From the NCBI RefSeq assembly GCF_000429765.1, contig NZ_KE386949.1, positions 448,815-512,814 of the forward strand: a DNA stretch of 64,000 nt, read 5' to 3'. The notes beneath the pieces are model-generated. The model made no database searches, was not told the DNA's origin, and worked only from the letters and a program-made list of their open reading frames with translations. This DNA is from Gemmobacter nectariphilus DSM 15620. Its GTDB lineage: Bacteria; Pseudomonadota; Alphaproteobacteria; Rhodobacterales; Rhodobacteraceae. Of the stretch, positions 63,243 to 64,000 are shown one piece after another (position 1 is the first letter of the stretch; each line of letters begins with the position of its first letter). A program made the position numbers and the translations under genes.

Positions 63243-64000
63243 ATGCCCGTGATGACCGAACCCAAGCTTATTGCCGGGAATGCCAACAAGTCGCTCGCCA
63301 GCGCGATTGCCCGTCGGATGTCGATGCACCGGGGCATGTCCGTCAACCTGCTGAACGCGCGCGTCGAGCGCTTCAACGATCAGGAAGTCTATGTCGAGGT
63401 CTATGACAATGTCCGCGGCGAGGACATGTACATCATCCAGCCGACCTCGAACCCGGCCAATGACAACCTGATGGAGCTGCTGATCATCACCGATGCGCTG
63501 CGCCGGTCTTCGGCCGATCGCATCACGGCGGTGATCCCCTATTTCGGCTATGCCCGGCAGGACCGCCGCGCCAAGGCCCGCACGCCGATTTCCGCCAAAC
63601 TGGTCGCGAACCTGCTGACCGAGGCGGGCGTGGACCGCGTGCTGACGATGGATCTGCACGCCGCGCAGATTCAGGGCTTTTTCGACATTCCGGTCGACAA
63701 CCTTTACGCCGCGCCGATCTTTGCGATGGATGTGGAACATCACTTCCGTGGCCGGCTGGACAATGTGACCATCGTCTCGCCCGATGTGGGCGGTGTGGCC
63801 CGCGCGCGCGAGCTGGCCAAGCGCATCGGCTGCGCGCTGGCCATCGTGGACAAGCGCCGCGAAAAGGCCGGCGAGATTGCCGAGATGACGGTGATCGGCG
63901 ATGTTGAAGGCCAGACCTGCATCATCGTCGATGACATCTGCGACACTGCCGGCACACTGGTCAAGGCAGCCGATCTGCTGCTGGACAACGGCGCGGCAGA
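63243..64000 (+). CDS. prs: ribose-phosphate pyrophosphokinase, truncated at window edge
   Basis: The visible 252 or so codons of about 330 show a class I PRPP synthase: [15 protein letters not shown] in part near the N-terminus, [21 protein letters not shown] in parts (about 100-120), the metal site [11 protein letters not shown] (about 138-148) and the PRPP-binding loop [13 protein letters not shown] (about 227-239). It makes phosphoribosyl pyrophosphate for nucleotide, His and Trp synthesis. The C-terminus lies beyond base 64000. Confidence 0.94.
   Translation, partial: MPVMTEPKLIAGNANKSLASAIARRMSMHRGMSVNLLNARVERFNDQEVYVEVYDNVRGEDMYIIQPTSNPANDNLMELLIITDALRRSSADRITAVIPYFGYARQDRRAKARTPISAKLVANLLTEAGVDRVLTMDLHAAQIQGFFDIPVDNLYAAPIFAMDVEHHFRGRLDNVTIVSPDVGGVARARELAKRIGCALAIVDKRREKAGEIAEMTVIGDVEGQTCIIVDDICDTAGTLVKAADLLLDNGAA

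Noticed and set aside
62553-63743. Much longer version of the isomerase reading upstream across the prs start region
   Set aside because: The extra 198 residues read antisense to prs; the family N-terminus begins exactly at 63149.

Overview
The window is GC-rich, densely coded chromosomal DNA, with many 4-nt ATGA/GTGA gene overlaps. It looks like a member of the Rhodobacteraceae (Alphaproteobacteria). Supporting signs are an F0-only ATP synthase operon encoding both b and b' subunits, an Irr-type Fur protein, a DctPQM TRAP transporter, a TIGR02302/DUF4175 protein, an Hsp20-DUF1150 pair and a fabA-fabB-fabI block. I saw no tRNA, rRNA, CRISPR array, insertion sequence or phage gene. Genus-level placement is not possible by eye.

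Layout. 1-3.1 kb: RND efflux pump and its membrane fusion protein (minus; pump truncated by the window edge). 3.2-8.8 kb: acyl-CoA synthetase and enoyl-CoA hydratase, divergent from a TRAP transporter. 8.85-17.5 kb: one long tightly overlapping operon. It starts at a possible PHO box and encodes a PlcP-like phospholipase C, a GT21 glycosyltransferase, a DedA protein, a second glycosyltransferase, and an ABC importer whose genes enclose a metallo-beta-lactamase hydrolase and a histidine phosphatase. 17.6-21.3 kb: glutaredoxin, nitrilase-like amidase, MarR, Irr, an alpha/beta hydrolase and ArsR. 21.6-24.2 kb: atpI-B-E-b'-b. 24.3-30.6 kb: TlpA-like thioredoxin, argH, two tiny lipoproteins (one LptM/LppL-like), lysA and DUF4175. 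30.7-36.1 kb: xseA, purD, proA, ferredoxin and a peptidoglycan-binding lipoprotein. 36.2-44.1 kb (all minus): rpiA, gor, hflK, hflC, DUF2065, a DegP-type protease, then mlaA-mlaC. 44.3-48.8 kb: type I secretion ABC and fusion proteins, RidA, and a glycerophosphodiesterase preceded by a near-consensus PHO box. 48.9-52.4 kb: FemAB-like protein, pterin dehydratase, SDR, AsnC-type RAM protein, STAS and anti-sigma kinase pair. 52.7-56.1 kb: TPP riboswitch and thiBPQ. 56.2-64 kb: DUF1150 and Hsp20 with a heat-shock promoter, DUF465, purEK, fabABI, hydrolase, 2-hydroxychromene-2-carboxylate isomerase, and prs (truncated).

Two signals stand out. First, a phosphate-starvation programme: the PlcP/GT21 lipid-remodelling genes run without a break into an ABC importer with two hydrolases, and the separate glycerophosphodiesterase has its own PHO box. 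Second, a dispersed intergenic element is present in at least eleven copies (17.5-59 kb). It combines a G-rich hairpin, an optional second hairpin and a conserved tail built on GGATATTTGG plus TCAAGGCGAAAG. Some copies run into coding sequence (arsR, possibly thiP). Start codons were chosen from Shine-Dalgarno spacing, overlaps and signal peptides; alternatives are given where they matter.
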